A stretch of DNA of 26,464 bases, from positions 1-26,464 of the forward strand of contig CAZGCA010000085.1 of assembly GCA_964524145.1 (NCBI GenBank), in the 5' to 3' direction. A program made the translations under genes and the position numbers. Position 1 is the first letter of the stretch, and every line of letters begins with the position of its first letter. Below, piece by piece: positions 24,630 to 26,464 of this stretch. Below the pieces are notes generated by a model. That model had not been told where the DNA came from. It saw only the letters and a program-made list of their open reading frames with translations, and did no database searches. Source of the stretch: CAZGCA01 sp964524145 (GTDB lineage Bacteria; Hydrogenedentota; CAZGCA01).

Positions 24630-24833
24630 TGAGACAACCCCCTCGGGATTATCGATAGCATCGATTATCACCCACCCGGTTGGTGCCAAGATAATAGCGC
24701 AGAACGCTCCCTGCGTCAAGCCGGACTTTTCTAGCCAACACATCGCGTCTTCGGTTCCCAACTTGAACCCTCCGCCAGCGGAGTTGACCAACAAACGCGG
24801 GTTCTGTAAACTAAACGCCCGGAAAGAGCATGC

Positions 24834-24862
24834 TTGCGAAACGGTGTTGAAACCCGTATATT
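24834..24862 (+). promoter_or_regulatory. Predicted promoter of the SHMT-like gene
   Basis: TTGCGA (24834-24839) and TATATT (24857-24862) are separated by 17 bp. Transcription would start near 24869, leaving about 20 nt before the ATG at 24890, with AAAGGA in that interval. Confidence 0.55.
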
Positions 24863-24889
24863 CTGCTACATGGCACAAAGGATGAGTTT

Positions 24890-26320
24890 ATGAACCTGAG
24901 CGAACAGGCGCAGCAACTGACCGATAAGGTTGTCGAGAACAACCACTGGCGGCAGCGCCAGTGTTTCAACCTGATCCCTTCCGAGAACACGTCCAGCCTT
25001 CTGGTGAAAGCAATGGAGATCTGCGACCCGTGCGGACGGTACGCGGAACACCGGACGATGAAAGGCAAGGAGGTGTACTTCTACCAGGGGATCGACTTCA
25101 TCCGCGACGTCGAGGAGCAGGTCCGCGAGCAGATGCGCATCCACTTCGGTTGTCCGAACGTCGAGTTGCGCCCGGTTAGCGGCCAGATGGCCAACGAGAT
25201 TGTATTCAAGGCTATTGTCGCGCACAAGAACCGTGACCGTGCGGCAGGTGAACCGTTTCGGCGGATCCGGTCGGTGTTGAACAACGACCTGACAATGGGC
25301 GGACACCTCTCGTCTCAACCGATGGGCGCGCTTTTCAACTGTGTCGAGTTCCGTGAGGACGGCAAGGAGAACGTCACCAACTTTCCTGTCTGCAAGGACA
25401 ACCCTTACAAAACCGATACGGCAGCGCTCGGCGACCTTCTCGAGGAACTGAAGCCCGAACTCATCATCTTCGGCAAGAGCATGTTCATCTACCGCGAGCC
25501 GGTGCGGTTCGTCTGCGACATAATTGCCGATTGGGATCCGAAACCGATCGTCATGTACGACATGGCACACGTGCTCGGTCTGTACGGTGCGTTCCAGGAA
25601 CCGTTAAGCGAGGGTACCGATATCGTGACCGGCACCACGCACAAGACGTTCTTCGGTCCGCAACGCGGGATCATATTGTCGAACATAGACAGGGGCACGC
25701 CACTTTCGAAACTCTGGACAGACATCGAGAACCGCGCTTTCCCCGGTTCTACGAGCAACCACCATCTGGGCACGTTGCTCGCGCTTCAGATGGCCGCGTA
25801 CGAGATGAACGCTTTCAAGGACGAGTACCAGAATCGGGTATGCCGCAACGCCAGGGCGTGGGCTGCGTCCCTCAAGGAGGCCGGGCTGGATGTGCAGGGA
25901 GATCCCGCCGAGGGCTACACCGAGACCCACCAGGTGTTGCTGCGCGTCTCCGAGCACGGTGCCGGCGACGAGATAGCGCGCCGGCTCGAGGAGAACAACA
26001 TCATCTGCAACTTCCAGGCGCTTCCCGAGGACGACAGTTTCTCGTGTTCGAGCGGTCTGCGAACGGGCGTGCAGGAGATGACACGTTTCGGCATGAAGGA
26101 GCCGGATTTCGGGCCGCTGGCGCGGCTGTTCGCCGACTGCGTCATCCACGACAAGGACGTCAAGAACGAGGTGAGCGCCTACAGGCAGAAGTTCCGTACC
26201 ATGCAGTACTGCCTGCCGATGGACGAGGCCGCCGAACTCGCGGCCCGCGTCGTAAGCTCGCTGTTTTCCACGTCGGAGTTCAGCAAAGTGTTTGCGGAAA
26301 ACCTCAGCAGGCTCGTGTAA
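24890..26320 (+). CDS. Serine hydroxymethyltransferase-family PLP enzyme (divergent)
   Basis: The 476-residue cytoplasmic protein has the fold-type I PLP signature of the SHMT family: NLIPSEN (27-33), VSGQMANE, MYDMAHVLGL (Asp224 to contact the PLP nitrogen, His227) and TTHKTFFGPQRG with Lys252 as the Schiff-base Lys. SHMT interconverts serine and glycine with tetrahydrofolate. It is longer than typical SHMT (about 410-430). The usual GRYYGG segment reads GRYAEH plus an insertion (about 52-64), and the C-terminal third is poorly conserved. It may be a true SHMT or a paralogue with another amino acid substrate, so no symbol is given. AAAGGA lies upstream of the ATG. It is divergent from the giant secreted protein and probably monocistronic. 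Confidence 0.82.
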   Translation: MNLSEQAQQLTDKVVENNHWRQRQCFNLIPSENTSSLLVKAMEICDPCGRYAEHRTMKGKEVYFYQGIDFIRDVEEQVREQMRIHFGCPNVELRPVSGQMANEIVFKAIVAHKNRDRAAGEPFRRIRSVLNNDLTMGGHLSSQPMGALFNCVEFREDGKENVTNFPVCKDNPYKTDTAALGDLLEELKPELIIFGKSMFIYREPVRFVCDIIADWDPKPIVMYDMAHVLGLYGAFQEPLSEGTDIVTGTTHKTFFGPQRGIILSNIDRGTPLSKLWTDIENRAFPGSTSNHHLGTLLALQMAAYEMNAFKDEYQNRVCRNARAWAASLKEAGLDVQGDPAEGYTETHQVLLRVSEHGAGDEIARRLEENNIICNFQALPEDDSFSCSSGLRTGVQEMTRFGMKEPDFGPLARLFADCVIHDKDVKNEVSAYRQKFRTMQYCLPMDEAAELAARVVSSLFSTSEFSKVFAENLSRLV

Positions 26321-26348
26321 GGTCTCCTTGTTACGGGAACTTGTTGAC

Positions 26349-26378
26349 TGGATTGAACCTTAATCATTCAGCAATCCA
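26349..26378 (+). repeat. 7-bp inverted repeat downstream of the SHMT-like gene
   Basis: TGGATTG (26349-26355) and CAATCCA (26372-26378) pair perfectly around a 16-nt AT-rich loop. No T-run follows. It could be a weak terminator of the SHMT-like gene or an operator for the possible next gene. Confidence 0.3.
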
Positions 26379-26402
26379 ATGAAGACGTACCTGTAGTGCG
26401 CT

Positions 26403-26464
26403 ATGGATAGCAAGAAACACGACAAGCAGGCTTTCACCCACCAGGTGATCCAAGCCATAACAAC
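26403..26464 (+). CDS. Possible start of a further gene (3' partial)
   Basis: ATG at 26403 opens a frame that runs to the window edge, beginning MDSKKHDKQAFTHQVIQAIT. The Lys-rich, then helical start looks protein-like, but no ribosome site is visible and only 20 codons are available. No function can be given. Confidence 0.3.
   Translation, partial: MDSKKHDKQAFTHQVIQAIT

Noticed and set aside
24630..24878. Longer start for the giant secreted protein at 24878
   Set aside because: It would put about 83 residues before a clear signal peptide and overlap the promoter of the divergent gene; GTG at 24629 has a Shine-Dalgarno.

Overview
The window comes from a moderately GC-rich bacterium with large, multidomain secreted proteins. 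These carry thrombospondin type-3 calcium loops, cohesin/dockerin modules, parallel beta-helix rungs and short C-terminal sorting-like tails. An ECF sigma factor fused to a membrane-anchored periplasmic region, a formylglycine sulfatase, a GH101-like hydrolase, a ceramidase-like hydrolase and a PilZ protein complete the set. This mix is typical of Planctomycetes/PVC bacteria and of candidate phyla such as Hydrogenedentes. That placement is an inference from gene content; there is no rRNA or marker gene here. I see no tRNA, rRNA, CRISPR array, insertion sequence or phage gene.

Layout. (1) 3-5870, plus strand: the 3' part of a sialidase-like Asp-box protein, a soluble hybrid histidine kinase, and a seven-unit beta-propeller surface protein. 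The kinase and the propeller gene are each preceded by a small reading frame of 62-65 codons that has a Shine-Dalgarno and ends in an ATGA overlap with the downstream start; both leaders contain strong hairpins. (2) 5955-14594, minus strand, read right to left: ceramidase-like hydrolase, sulfatase interrupted by one in-frame amber codon, B12-binding radical SAM enzyme, PilZ protein, GH101-like glycoside hydrolase (ATGA overlap with the PilZ gene) and a sugar phosphate isomerase/epimerase-type TIM barrel. This looks like a glycan or glycolipid degradation locus, probably read from at least two promoters. (3) 14814-18437, plus strand, divergent from that train: a 1207-residue protein with an N-terminal ECF sigma factor, one membrane helix and about nine carboxypeptidase-regulatory-like beta-sandwich domains. 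(4) 18783-24629, minus strand: a 1948-residue secreted protein with beta-helix, IPT/TIG, cohesin, TSP3, a C13/caspase-like cysteine peptidase, carboxypeptidase-regulatory-like and dockerin domains. A third dockerin repeat lies beyond its stop codon in a shifted frame. (5) 24890-26320, plus strand: a divergent serine hydroxymethyltransferase-fold PLP enzyme, then perhaps the start of another gene.

Working model (inference): the tethered sigma factor would sense an extracellular or periplasmic cue and drive the divergent degradative train. A GGAACC element sits in that train's promoter. Sulfate removal, O-glycan and ceramide-type cleavage and downstream sugar isomerisation would then act on a sulfated glycoconjugate, while the surface propellers and the cohesin/dockerin protein handle adhesion or processing. 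Most of this rests on domain recognition by eye.
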